Assembly: GCA_963921195.1 (NCBI GenBank) | Contig: OY992538.1 | Coordinates: forward strand, 60,812,852 to 60,876,851 | Source: Pegoplata infirma | Lineage: Eukaryota; Arthropoda; Insecta; Diptera; Anthomyiidae | Direction: 5' to 3' | DNA: 64,000 nt | In this document: in pieces, positions 23,043 through 35,251 of the stretch | Layout of the letters: each line of letters opens with the position of its first letter | Numbering within the stretch: position 1 is the first letter of the stretch | Translations under genes and position numbers: made by a program | Notes under the pieces: generated by a model | The model's database searches: none | Told to the model about the DNA's origin: nothing | What the model saw: only the letters and a program-made list of their open reading frames with translations

Positions 23043-23746
23043 AAACAAGTAAGAGAGTTAAATTCGGCTGTGCCGAATCTTTAATACCCTTCAACACGTT
23101 TAAAATTAAAAAAAAAATTGCAGGGACGTCTGTTTTTTTTGGTGGGGGCGGATGGGGGGGTCGGCGAAGTTAGTGAGGGACACCTGTACCCCCGCTATAT
23201 ATGTTTACAAATTATTTGTTTATGATATTGACGCTTAAATAATACATTTTTATCGTTATTTTTAATTAATTTCTATAACCACGCCCCTAAAGGGGGGCGG
23301 CCTGAAAAAATCGAATTTTCTAACCCCCTTGGTCCAAGCGCAGGTCTATGAACATAATATGGCATACAAATGTTACATTTGTTGAGCAAAAATTAAAAAA
23401 AACTCGTAAAAATATCGTATTTTTAGGGGTCGTTTTAGTTCTTCAAGGGGGAACTTTTTCCCCCCTGGTCCGATATTGCCCATCTTCGAACTTAACCTTA
23501 CCAGTAAAATAAGAGATATTCTTGCCCAATTTCAGGGGTCTAGCTCTTTTGGTTTGGACTGCATCGTTATTTCTACAGACGGACGGACGGACGGACGGAC
23601 GGACGGACATCGCTAGAATGTCTTAGATTCTATCATGGATCAATATTATATATACTTTGTGGGGTCCCCGACCGATATTTCGATGTGTTACACACGGAAT
23701 GACAAAGTGAGTATACCCCCATACAGTGGTTGGAGGGTATAAAAAA
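23043..23746 (+). mobile_element. DINE-1/mini-me-like element, best-preserved forward copy
   Basis: Starts ACAAGTAAGAGAGTTAAATT with hairpin TTCGGCTGTGCCGAA. It carries (GACG)n at about 23578-23608, CATCGCTAGAATGTCTTAG, then TGGGGTCCCCGACCGATATT and ends GGAGGGTATAAAAA. This order (5' hairpin, internal GTCY microsatellite, TATAAAA-type 3' edge) fits DINE-1/mini-me. No coding capacity. Confidence 0.7.
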
Positions 23747-24345
23747 CAGAAAGGTACAAACAAGAACATTACACAAGAAATACTGCAAGTATGATTCTGT
23801 TTATGCCTCCAGTTGGCTACAATTGTATGCAGTTTGTGTTGCTGTTGTTGTTATTGTTGCATAAAATGATTTCACCGCCACAGGAAGGAAGGTGAAATTA
23901 TTTAAAAAATGTCACGCATGCGTTGTTGGCATTTAAGTAATTGTGCAAATAAATACAACAACAAGTAAAATGGGAACATAAATAACCCAGAGAGATAGGA
24001 GAATTGGACATGAAGGAAAAAAAAAACACTTGGCAGAAATGTAGATTTAAAAATTTAATTGCATTTTCGTTTGTACAATTTGGAAGGTATATTTTAGAGT
24101 AAATGTAGTTAAATATTCTGCAAACCGTAACTTCCAGATCCAGACAATACTTAAAATGTTGTGCTGAACTGACATTCGTTTCGGAGATTTTTCAATTTCC
24201 CCATCATCAGAATTCTTTAGAAAATTAGGGGATACTGTTGGTGTCCAAACATCAAATATAAAGATTAGAGTTAATTTTGAAAATTAAATATGCGGGTATC
24301 ATCAGTTTTGTTAAGGATTTAGGGGAGCTAAAAAGAATGCCGGTA
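23747..24345. other. Intervening sequence, no gene seen
   Basis: Less repetitive than its surroundings, with a CAGTTTGTGTTGCTGTTGTT run. No ORF or RNA is supported. Confidence 0.4.
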
Positions 24346-24906
24346 TTTTTATACCCTCCACTTAGTGATAGAGGGTATATATAAGTTTGTCATTCCGTTT
24401 GTAACTCATCGAAATATTGGTCTAGGACCCCATAAAGTATATGTATAATTGATCAGTGATCAATTTTAAGACATTCTAGCGATGTCCGTCTGTCTGTGGA
24501 AATGGTGATCACGACCAAAATATTACACGGAGATGACTGAAACTTAAAATGTTGGAAGTTCTCCCGATCAGTTTGGTATTGCATTTGAGCGATATCGGTT
24601 CAGCGGTTCCAAAGTTATAAACGAAAATGTAAGCACACCTCGAAAATTTTGGTACATTCAACATAACCTAAAAATACAAAACGTTTTAATTCGGCTGCTG
24701 GTTGACATATGTGAACATAATTGAACATAAAATGGTATTTAAACAAGTACGAACATAGTTTTTGACAAAACAAGAACAAAATCGCTGATTATTTTTTACC
24801 AAATTTTTTTTTTCGCGGAAATTTTTTTTTTTTTAATTTTTTTTAAAGTAATTGTGGAGGGTATCAATACATTTGGCAAGGCCGAATTTAACTTTATTAC
24901 TTGTTT
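24346..24906 (-). mobile_element. DINE-1-like element, reverse copy
   Basis: Begins TTTTTATACCCTCCACTTAG, has GATGTCCGTCTGTCTGTGG, and ends GGCAAGGCCGAATTTAACTT then TTACTTGTTTT. Same subfamily as 39257-39868 and 41927-42922, but with a short microsatellite. Confidence 0.7.
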
Positions 24907-25058
24907 TTTTTTTTTTTTTGTAAAACTTTTCGTTTCTTGGGGAGGTTCAACGTATCTGAAAACACGAATTTTTAGCTGATTTTTTCCATTTTTTTAATAT
25001 ATTTCTTTATAAGTGCACAATAAGGGTGGCATAGTGTTGTGTGAGATTTTAAGCAGCA

Positions 25059-25514
25059 CACCAAGAAAAGTTTTACAGTAACTATTTACGGTTATTCAAA
25101 AAGTTTTTAGTTAAAGTTGTTTTAAACGTTTTATCGTTTGTTTTTTAAGGAAAATAAAATATTGAATGATTTAAACAGTTGTGAAAACAATGAACTACAA
25201 AAGTTACGGAAAAATATTTTTATCAGTTAAATTATTTGTGACTGATTATTCCGTTTTATTTTACAGAAGTACGGTTTTTGTAGTTTGTTATTCAAAAAAT
25301 TTTATTTTTACTTCACAAAATAAAAAAAAATAAACAGTTAAAATAACTGAAATATCGTTTGTTTTTACGGAATGTCTAGTAATTTTTTAACGTTTAAAAA
25401 TAACTGAAAAATTATGTTGTTTCAAATGAAATATAAGTAGTCCGTTTTTTAAAAGGAAAAACGATTGTTTTAAACGTTTTTTCAGTTGAATTTACATACA
25501 AAATATTTTGAGTG
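25059..25514 (+). mobile_element. Third copy of the 456-bp TIR element, CA flanks
   Basis: Closely matches 2078-2533, beginning CACCAAGAAAAG and ending TTTTGAGTG. The flanks are CA on both sides (25057-25058, 25515-25516) instead of TA. It lies in unrelated sequence, so it is an independent insertion and defines the family borders. Confidence 0.8.
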
Positions 25515-26474
25515 CAGTATTTGGAAACGCTAGAACCCCTCATTTTTTGAGGTTCGTAAAGCAAGTGTATGAGCCAAAAAATGGGGGAGGTCGGATAGGA
25601 TCTAGGGGTCGCTCATCGGGGTCAAAGTTGGGCGTAAATGGAAAAAATCTACAAAAAGCCCCACAACTCCCCTGGTTGCCCCTAGAGTGGTCAAATGTTA
25701 GACCAGCCCCCATTATTTTTTTCTCCCAAACACTTTTGCAAAATATACCTAAGCCCTATCTCCTCTCCTTAAGGAGGCTCCCATACAAAGGTTGAATGTT
25801 AAAAAATATTTGCTCGACCTCTCTAGCTGTCCTATAAGTGACCCTTTAGGAATTAAATGTATGACCGACCCCCAATATTTTTTCAACCCCAATATTTTCT
25901 TAGAACATACCTACCCCCTATCTTTAACCCTTAAGGGGTCTCTATAAATTTTTTTTTATTTTTTCTTAATTTGTTTTATTAAATCCGCTCCTACCGGTCC
26001 AACGGTGCTTCCTAGAGGGGTCATTAGCAAGACCGACCACCATTTATTTTTATCCCCCAATATTTCATCTGAACATACTAACTCCCTATCTCCAATTAAG
26101 GGGTCTCCCACACAAAATTACATTTTTATAAAATTTGCTCCCACCGCTCTAACTGGCGCAGGGATGACCCTAGAGAACTTAAATGTATGACTGACCCCCA
26201 AAATTTTTTCAGCCCCAACATTTTGTTAGGAAATACCTACCCCCTATCTTCAACCCTTAGAATGGTCCCCATACATTTTTTTTTTATTTTTTCTTAATTT
26301 GTTTTATTAAATCAGCTCCTACCGGTCCAGCGGTGTTTCCTAGAGGGGTCATTAGCAAGACCGACCCCCATTTATTTTTAGCAACCAATATTTCATTTGA
26401 ACATACTAACTCCCTATCTCCAATTCCTAAGGGGTCTCCCACACAAAATGACATTTTTATAAAATTTGCTTCCA
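25515..26474. repeat. ~163-bp tandem repeat arranged as ~326-bp dimers
   Basis: TGTATGACYGACCCCCAA recurs at 25858 and 26184 (326 bp apart), and the half-unit CAAGACCGACCMCCATTTAT alternates with it. Each half carries CTCCCTATCTCCAATT-like and GGGGTCTCCCACACAAAAT blocks. Roughly five to six half-units are visible, older at the left. Confidence 0.65.
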
Positions 26475-26862
26475 CACTCAAAAAAAAAACATTAACTTAA
26501 ACTTTGGAAAAATTTTCTTCAAAATAGTTTATAAATTTTCCCACAATTTAGTTAAATTTAACTAAAATTCTGGAAATTTTCCCAACTTTTAGGAAAAAAT
26601 TTTAGTTCATGGACTGTTAAATAAAATAGGCCATAATTTTCCTTAAATGGAATTTCCTAATACATGGAAAAAATTCTTACCGCCAAAGAAATTTTCCCTA
26701 AATAAATGAAAAAAAATCTCTATTATTAAGACATATTTCTTAAATAAAATTTATTTCAAAAAATTCAGTTTTAGGACGTAATTTACTTCCAATTAGTTCA
26801 TCATATTTATCTTCTTTATTTGAGGAAGTTTTTTCCACAAGCTTAGTAAATTTTTCATAACA
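26475..26862 (+). mobile_element. Left-end fragment of the 5849-6929 TIR family
   Basis: Begins CACTCAAAAAAAAAACATTA and follows the left 350 bp of the 5849-6929 family (ATTTAGTTAAATTTAACT, CTTACCGCCAAAGAAATTTT). No right end is seen. CA precedes it. Confidence 0.6.
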
Positions 26863-27370
26863 TGAAATTGTTTTGTTGATTTATTTTTTTTTTCATGCTT
26901 GCTTGTAGTTCACATTTTGTTTATTATTTGTAGTATATGAAAAAGAGAGATTGGTCTTGTATAACAAGCAGTGTTGCCATATATCAAGATTTATCTTTTT
27001 TTGCAAGTTTTTTGAGGTGCTAAAAAGATTTTTTTTTTCTGAAAAAAAGATTTTTGGAAAGGTAAAAACAAAAATTTAATATCTAAATGAGCTCAAATTA
27101 CCTCAGAAATATAATTTTATCTAAATTAAATATTATTTTTTCATTCTACACTATCCCAATAAACCAAACGATACCGTTATGATATCGAAGCAATATTACC
27201 TAGGTGATATTCATTATCATAAGTGATTATTATAAGTCATACGAAAACGATAGTGTTTTCGTTCTAAAGTGTACCTTTCCTTATGATATTGTTTTTCAAT
27301 GAAAAAGTGATATCGTTTTCGCTATCGGTAGAACGATAGTAGAATCGCCTTTGTCCAGTCTACACCTTTT

Positions 27371-28908
27371 CCAATTGAAATTCAGAAAAGATCAATTGTA
27401 ATTCAGAAATCACAATTGAAATTCAGAAATCCCAATTGAAATTCAGAATAGCCCAATTGAAATTCAGAAATCATAATTGAAATTCAGAAAAGCCCAATTG
27501 AAATTCAGAAATCACAATTGAAATTCAGAAAATCCCAATTGAAATTCAGAAATCACAATTGAAATTCAGAAAAGCACAATTGAAATTCAGAAAAGATCAA
27601 TTGAAATTCAGAAAAGCCCAATTGAAATTCAGAAAAGCACAATTGAAATTCAGAAAAGCCCAATTGAAATTCAGAAAAGCACAATTGAAATTCAGAAAAC
27701 CCCAATTGAAATTCAGAAAAGCACAATTGAAATTCAGAAAAGCACAATTGAAATTCAGAAATCGTAATTGAAATTCAGAAAAGCCCAATTGAAATTCAGA
27801 AAAGCACAATTGAAATTCAGAAATGCCCAATTGAAATTCAGAAAAGCATAATTGAAATTCAGAAATCGTAATTGAAATTCAGAAATCGTAATTGAAATTC
27901 AGAAAAGCCCAATTGAAATTCAGAAAATCACAATTGAAATTCAGAAAATCACAATTGAAATTCAGAAAAGCCCAATTGAAATTCAGAAAAGCACAATTGA
28001 AATTCAGAAAAGCACAATTGAAATTCAGAAAATCACAATTGAAATTCAGAAAATCACAATTGAAATTCAGAAAAGCCCAATTGAAATTTAGAAATCGTAA
28101 TTGAAATTCAGAAAAGCACAATTGAAATTCAGAAAATCACAATTGAAATTCAGAATAGCCCAATTGAAATTCAGAAAATCACAATTGAAATTCAGAAAAG
28201 CCCAATTGAAATTCAGAAAATCACAATTGAAATTCAGAAAAGCCCAATTGAAATTCAGAAATCGTAATTGAAATTCAGAAAAGCCCACTTGAAATTCAGA
28301 AAAGCACAATTGAAATTCAGAAAAACACAATTGAAATTCAGAAAAGCCCAATTGAAATTCAGAAAAGACCAATTGAAATTCAGAAATCGTAATTGAAATT
28401 CAGAAAAGCCCAATTTAAATTCAGAAAATCACAATTGAAATTCAGAAAATCACAATTGAAATTCAGAAAAGCCCAATTGAAATTCAGAAAAGCACAATTG
28501 AAATTCAGAAAAGCACAATTGAAATTCAGAAAATCACAATTGAAATTCAGAAAATCACAATTGAAATTCAGAAAAGCCCAATTGAAATTCAGAAATCGTA
28601 ATTGAAATTCAGAAAAGCACAATTGAAATTCAGAAAACCACAATTGAAATTCAGAATAGCCCAATTGAAATTCAGAAAATCACAATTGAAATTCAGAAAA
28701 GCCCAATTTAAATTCAGAAATCGTAATTGAAATTCAGAAAAGCCCAATTGAAATTCAGAAAAGCACAATTGAAATTCAGAAAAGCACAATTGAAATTCAG
28801 AAAAGCCCAATTGAAATTCAGAAAAGACCAATTGAAATTCAGAAAATCACAATTGAAATTCAGAAAAGCCCAATTGAAATTCAGAAATCACAATTGAAAT
28901 TCAGAAAA
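27371..28908 (+). repeat. Left-arm ~21-bp satellite (CAATTGAAATTCAGAAAAGC)
   Basis: About 75 tandem copies of a 19-21-bp unit. The core AATTGAAATTCAGAAA is nearly invariant, while the last positions alternate among GCCC, GCAC, TCAC, TCGT and similar. Reading frames through the array are repeat artefacts. Confidence 0.9.
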
Positions 28909-29365
28909 TGTAAACAAACCAAATGTAAACAACCCAAATATAAGTCACCACTACATAGACAGATTAAACAAATGATGTACAATTAATATGTATATGAGAA
29001 CTTTATTCTCTACGTATTGCAGAGATCAGACAGAAAATACACTAATAAAATGTTGTTGGTAAAATCAAGTGAAACTGACTTTATTTTTTTTTTATCTACA
29101 TAATTTTTTATTAGTATTGCGAACAAAAATATTTACTCTACCACGTAACATAAATATTGCTATATACATTAGGCTGGGTCGTATTCCAACAAAGTGCTCA
29201 GATCAACTATTAATAGTGAAAAAAAAGTTGGTACAAGTAAATACAAGCAATTTAAAACCAAAATGAACAAAATCGGTCCATGGCTTCCGTTCTCGCATCG
29301 CGGGTCAAAATTGCGGTTTTTGAAAAAATGGACATAATTTAAAAAAAAAAAATTAAATATTTAAA

Positions 29366-29439
29366 AAAAATAAAATGTATTTATTCGGCCTTTATATATG
29401 TATACATATATAAAGGCCGAATAAATACATTTTATTTTT
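29366..29439. repeat. 74-bp perfect palindrome
   Basis: Centred on GTATAC at 29402/29403; each half reads outward through ATATAAAGGCCGAATAAATA and CATTTTATTTT. It is missing at the matching place in the right arm (near 31560), so it is a later insertion in the foldback. Confidence 0.8.
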
Positions 29440-30631
29440 ATGTACCTTTTGGTACTAAAAATAAAAAAACAACATTTAAAAAAAAATTATTAAAAAAAAA
29501 AAAATTTTTTTTGTATCGCATTTATTCAAAGATATTTAGAAAAATTTTGTTTGTTTTTTCCGGATATCGATAACCCACCCAAACGTGAGGCCAAAAAAAA
29601 CTCACATTTTTAACATGGAGCTCAAAACTACTTTTTCACTATTTTAAAAATTTAGTGAAACAAAATTTTTAAATATATTAGTTTATCCACTTGATATCAT
29701 TGAATACATCTCAGGGATTGTAGAAAAAAATTCTTAGTTAAATTCCTCAGTCCAGTTGGTGTGTGGAGTGATTTGAATTTAGCAGATTTCCAGAACATGT
29801 GTTTTTATCGACATTTTTAACTAATTTGTAGTTGTTAGAAACATTTTACTTAAATTAACCAACTTTTTTTGTTCAAATGGTTGTTTTGGACCATAGTAAC
29901 TCTGCTTTGAAATAATAGGCTTTTTGGACAACATTAACCCTTGCCGGCACGGGGTTTAAAAAATTCCTCCAATGAAATTTTTGAAAATTCCTCACTCTAA
30001 AATCGTGTATGTGTTTAAATAATGAACAATTACAAATTTATACAAAGTTTTCTTGAAGGGCATCTTTAACCCTTGTTGAACGAATGCCCAAAAAATTTCA
30101 AACAGCTGTTTTTTTGCTCATAGTCAAATGGACTTTTTTGACATTTTAAATAATATGTTTTTACTTTAAGCTTTACACAGTAAAAACGACGAAGACGTAA
30201 TGAAATTTCGGATGCCATTTTTTTTTTATTTTATTTAGTTTTAAGCATTTTCCGCTTAAGTGCGCTTACTTTAAAACGTTAATTTAAATGCGATCGTTTA
30301 AATGCATTCCCCGCTTAAACGATTCGCCGTTGTTCCTGGGTTAAGTTAAGAGTGAAAAACTTATTTAGAATGTTAAAAAGTCCATTTTGACTATGATTAT
30401 AAAATGAAAGATATGTATGCATTTAAACGATCGCATTAAAATTAACGTTTTAAAGTAAGCGCACTTAAGCGGAAAGTGTTTAAAACTAAATAAAAAAAAA
30501 AAAAAATGGCATCCGAAACTTCATTACGTCTTCGTTGTTTTTACTGTGTAAAGCTAAAAGTGAAAAACATATTATTTAATATGTCAAAAAAGTCCATTTG
30601 ACTATGAGCAAAAAAAGCCTTTTATTTCAAA

Positions 30632-31160
30632 TAGTGCCCCCCATTTCCCGGTTCTCGGTATTCCCGGGAATACCGGTATTCCCGGTTCTGGTACCGGTTT
30701 CCCGGTTCTAGATATATTCCCGGGAATACCGGTATTCCCGGTTCTGATGCTGGTACCGGTTCTCAAAAAACAAAAAAATACAATACCATAAAATATTTAA
30801 ATTACACCATTTAATCAGTATTTCAGAAATATTTAGTTGTGTTTGTAAAAGTATTTAAAAATCATTAACTTTATTTTTCTTAAATTCATACAAAAAATGG
30901 AAATGGTGTTTTTAACATGTTTTATATTTTTTTTTTGTAAAAGCGAAGAAAAAATTTTAATTCTACACAATTTTACAAAATATACATACCGGTAGTCCCG
31001 GGAATACCGGTAATACCGTCAGAACCAGAACCGGGAATACCGGTATTCCCGGGAATACCGGGAATAATTCAAGAACCGGGAATCCGGTACCATTTCCCGG
31101 GAATACCGAGAACCGGGAATACCGGTATTCCCGGTACTACGGTACTGACCGCAGGCACTA
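30632..31160. mobile_element. hAT-type MITE of CCCGGGAATACCGG repeats
   Basis: Perfect 8-bp duplication ATTTCAAA (30624-30631, 31161-31168) and inverted ends TAGTGCC/GGCACTA. Both halves are made of ATTCCCGGGAATACCGG and CCCGGTTCT repeats, unusually GC-rich here. It lies in one arm only of the foldback. Confidence 0.8.
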
Positions 31161-32034
31161 ATTTCAAAGCAGAGTTACTATGGTCCAAAACAACCATTTG
31201 AACAAAAAAAGTTGGTTAATTTATGTGAAATGTTTCTAACAACTACAAATTAGTCAAAAATGTCGATAAAAACACATGTTCTGGAAATCCGCTAAATTCA
31301 AATCGCTCCACACACCAACTGGACGAAGGAATTTAACTAAGAAATTTTTTCTACAATCCCTGAGATGTATTCAATGACATCAAGTGGATAAACTAATATA
31401 TTTACAAAATTTTGTTTCACTAAATTTTTAAAATAGTGAAAAAGTAGTTTTGAGCTCCATGTTAAAAATGTGGGTTATCGATATCCGAAAAAAACAAACA
31501 AAATTTTTCTACATAAATATCTTTGAATTAATGCGATACAAAAAAAATTTTTTTTTTTTTAATAATTTTTTTTAAATATTTAATTTTTTTTAAATTATGT
31601 CCATTTTTTCAAAAACTGCAATTTTGACCCGCGATGCGAGAACGAAAGCCATGGACCGATTTTGTTCATTTTGGTTTTAAATTGCTTGTATTTACTTGTA
31701 GCAACTTTTTTTCACTATTAATAGTTGATCTGAGCACTTTGTTGGAATACGACCCAGCCTAATGTATATAGCAATATTTATGTTACGTGGTAGAGTAAAT
31801 ATTTTTGTTCGCAATACTAATAAAAAATTATGTAGATAAAAAAAAATAAAGTCAGTTTCACTTGATTTTACCAACAACATTTTATTAGTGTATTTTCTGT
31901 CTGATCTCTGCAATACGTAGAGAATAAAGTTCGATACTCTCATATACATATTAATTGTACATCATTTGTTTAATCTGTCTATGTATGTAGTGGTGACTAA
32001 TATTTGGGTTGTTTACATTTGGTTTGTTTACATT

Positions 32035-33590
32035 TTCTGAATTTCAATTGTGATTTCTGAATTTCAATTGGGCTTTTCTGAATTTCAATTGTGATTTTCT
32101 GAATTTCAATTGGTCTTTTCTGAATTTCAATTGGGCTTTTCTGAATTTCAATTGTGCTTTTCTGAATTTCAATTGTGCTTTTCTGAATTTCAATTGGGCT
32201 TTTCTGAATTTCAATTACGATTTCTGAATTTCAATTGGGCTTTTCTGAATTTCAATTGTGATTTTCTGAATTTCAATTGGGCTTTTCTGAATTTCAATTG
32301 TGATTTTCTGAATTTCAATTGGGCTATTCTGAATTTCAATTGTGATTTTCTGAATTTCAATTGTGCTTTTCTGAATTTCAATTACGATTTCTGAATTTCA
32401 ATTGGGCTTTTCTGAATTTCAATTGTGATTTTCTGAATTTCAATTGTGATTTTCTGAATTTCAATTGTGCTTTTCTGAATTTCAATTGTGCTTTTCTGAA
32501 TTTCAATTGGGCTTTTCTGAATTTCAATTGTGATTTTCTGAATTTCAATTGTGATTTTCTGAATTTCAATTGGGCTTTTCTGAATTTCAATTACGATTTC
32601 TGAATTTCAATTGGTCTTTTCTGAATTTCAATTGGGCTTTTCTGAATTTCAATTGTGCTTTTCTGAATTTCAATTGTGCTTTTCTGAATTTCAATTGGGC
32701 TTTTCTGAATTTCAATTACGATTTCTGAATTTCAATTGGGCTTTTCTGAATTTCAATTGTGATTTTCTGAATTTCAATTGGGCTTTTCTGAATTTCAATT
32801 GTGATTTTCTGAATTTCAATTGGGCAATTCTGAATTTCAATTGTGATTTTCTGAATTTCAATTGTACTTTTCTGAATTTCAATTGTGATTTTCTGAATTT
32901 CAATTGGGCTTTTCTGAATTTCAATTGTGCTTTTCTGAATTTCAATTGTGTTTTTCTGAATTTCAATTGGGCTTTTCTGAATTTCAATTGTGATTTTCTG
33001 AATTTCAATTGTGATTTTCTGAATTTCAATTGGGCTTTTCTGAATTTCAATTACGCTTTCTGAATTTCAATTACGATTTCTGAATTTCAATTATGCTTTT
33101 CTGAATTTCAATTGGGCATTTCTGAATTTCAATTGTGATTTTCTGAATTTCAATTGGGCTTTTCTGAATTTCAATTACGATTTCTGAATTTCAATTGTGC
33201 TTTTCTGAATTTCAATTGTGCTTTTCTGAATTTCAATTGGGGTTTTCTGAATTTCAATTGTGCTTTTCTGAATTTCAATTGGGCTTTTCTGAATTTCAAT
33301 TGTGCTTTTCTGAATTTCAATTGGGCTTTTCTGAATTTCAATTGATCTTTTCTGAATTTCAATTGTGCTTTTCTGAATTTCAATTGTGATTTCTGAATTT
33401 CAATTGGGCTTTTCTGAATTTCAATTGTGATTTCTGAATTTCAATTGGGCTTTTCTGAATTTCAATTGTGATTTCTGAATTTCAATTGGGCTTTTCTGAA
33501 TTTCAATTACGATTTCTGAATTTCAATTGGGCTTTTCTGAATTTCAATTGAGATTTCTGAATTACAATTGATCTTTTCTGAATTTCAATT
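32035..33590 (-). repeat. Right-arm ~21-bp satellite (inverse of the left arm)
   Basis: The same unit in reverse (TTCTGAATTTCAATTGGGCT). The order of variant units largely mirrors the left arm but not perfectly, so the arms have diverged a little or partly converted each other. Confidence 0.9.
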
Positions 33591-34352
33591 GGAAAAGGTG
33601 TAGTATCGAAAATATATCGTTATTCCAGGCGATTATGATATCATTGGCGATACTGTTAGTGATATCATTTGCGACTCGTTTAGTGATATTATTTATTATA
33701 TCAATTTTGTTTTTCATATTAAAATTAATAACTGAAATTTTCAGAAAATCCTAAAAATATTTTTTTTAATGTAAAAATTTATAATTGCACTATTTTTTGC
33801 AGAAAAATACAAGGTTTTTATTTTAAAAACAATTTTATTTTACATTTACATATATTTTTTTAAATCAAAATATAAATTTATTTATTTCGAAAAAAAATGT
33901 AAAAGCTTTTATATGAAATTGGCTACATTACCACGATCTCCATATTCACCACCTCCTTAAAGCGAAACTGATACCTTTTTTCTCGCCTTCATGTGGACTG
34001 GCCAAAATTAGGATTCCCGAAGAGCATTGAAATTAGGTCCACGGAAAAATATCTCATGTACAATATCTTCAAGAATATGATGCCTGTATTCCCAATTGCT
34101 CTTCAATCAATCAAAGATATTTTGAAATACCAATTCACGTTCATTTATCTTTAATAATATTTGAGTTTCTTTTGATTTTTGTAAAAGTTTTCCTCACGTT
34201 CGATTGATTTCTTTTTGTTTAAAATGAAAAATAGTTTGTGAAAATTTTTGAAGTTTATTTCAAATTCAAATATTCCAATTTTTAAATAGTCGGTTTTAGT
34301 ATCATACAGGTAATAACGTTTACGCTATCATATCGTTCTTGTGTTTATTGGG

Positions 34353-34679
34353 ACCTCCCACACAACCTAAATGGCAAATATGACATTACTTGAAATGTTT
34401 AGAAGTTACGATATTAAAATTTGGTACGCAGAATAGTACCAACATAATTAATCTTCATTCCAAAAATATGCAAGATCCATTAATTTTTAAATAATCTAGA
34501 GCCTTTTCTATAACGCAAATTTTCAAAAAAACGTCAAAATGGTGTGTTTTTTCTTAGAAAATGCTGGATATCTCAAATTTGAAAAGGTGTTTTAAAAAAC
34601 GGACTTCGGAATAAGAAAGAGGATATTTATATTATATATATTCCATTCCTAACTCATTTTTTTTTCAAAAATGGCGTAT
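34353..34679. other. Spacer between the two CCCAATAAACC elements
   Basis: Nothing is recognised apart from AT-rich sequence and short runs. Confidence 0.4.
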
Positions 34680-35251
34680 CCCAATAAACCAAACGATACC
34701 GTTATGATATCGAAGCAATATCGTTTAGGTGATATTCATTATCAAAAGTGATATTCGTCTCTTATACGAAAACGATAGTGTTTTCGTTCTAAAGTGTACC
34801 TTTCCTTATGATATCGTTTTCCAATGAAAAAGTGATACCGTTTTCGCTATCGGTAGGACGATAGTAAAGTCGCCTTAGTCCAGTTTAGTATCGAAAATGT
34901 ATCGTTATTCCAGGCGATTATGATATCATTAGCGATACCGTTAGTGATATTATTTGCGATATTGTTAGTAATATTATTTATGATAGTATTTTTCATATTC
35001 ATATTAAAAAACTGAAATCTTAAGAAATCCTAAAAAAATTTTTACACTTTGTTTTAATTTTTTTGCACTATTGTTTGCAAAAAAAATACAATGTTTTTAT
35101 TTTAAAAACAATTTTATTTTCACATTTACATAAAAATCTACATTTATTTAAATATTAAAAAGAAATATAAAAAATTGGTTACATTAACAATTCCACGATG
35201 ATGAAACTGATACCTTTTTTCTTCTAACCTTTACGTAGACTGGATGGACAA

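Larger units (their letters stand above)
27363..33600. mobile_element. 6.2-kb giant palindromic foldback with satellite arms, TA target
   Basis: Ends CACCTTTTCCAATTGAAATT and its inverse ending GGAAAAGGTG, with TA on both sides (27361-27362, 33601-33602). The related copy near 34890 shows the empty site (GTCCAGTTTAGTATCG). Outer arms (about 1.5 kb each) are arrays of a ~21-bp unit. Inner arms (about 1.4 kb) pair throughout, e.g. GACCCGCGATGCGAGAACG with its complement. A smaller hairpin lies near 30100-30610. A hAT-type MITE (30632-31160) broke the symmetry later. The design recalls Drosophila Foldback elements, but the 2-bp target differs. No transposase. Confidence 0.85.
27155..34352. mobile_element. 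CCCAATAAACC TIR element, copy 1, split by a 6.2-kb foldback
   Basis: Left end CCCAATAAACCAAACGATA, right end TATCGTTCTTGTGTTTATTGGG. Without the foldback it is about 0.96 kb, close to the second copy at 34680-37131 once that copy's LTR insert is removed. The interior is rich in ATATCGTTTTCG-like motifs. No target duplication or ORF is recognised. Confidence 0.75.

Noticed and set aside
25508..26481. Frames of 61-95 codons in the 163/326-bp repeat
   Set aside because: They follow the repeat units and break at unit boundaries; no protein family recognised.
27553..33389. Open frames encoding KFRKAQL- or FSEFQLC-type repeats on both strands
   Set aside because: They are translations of the ~21-bp satellite, present in several frames and both directions. 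No unique N-terminus or family is seen.
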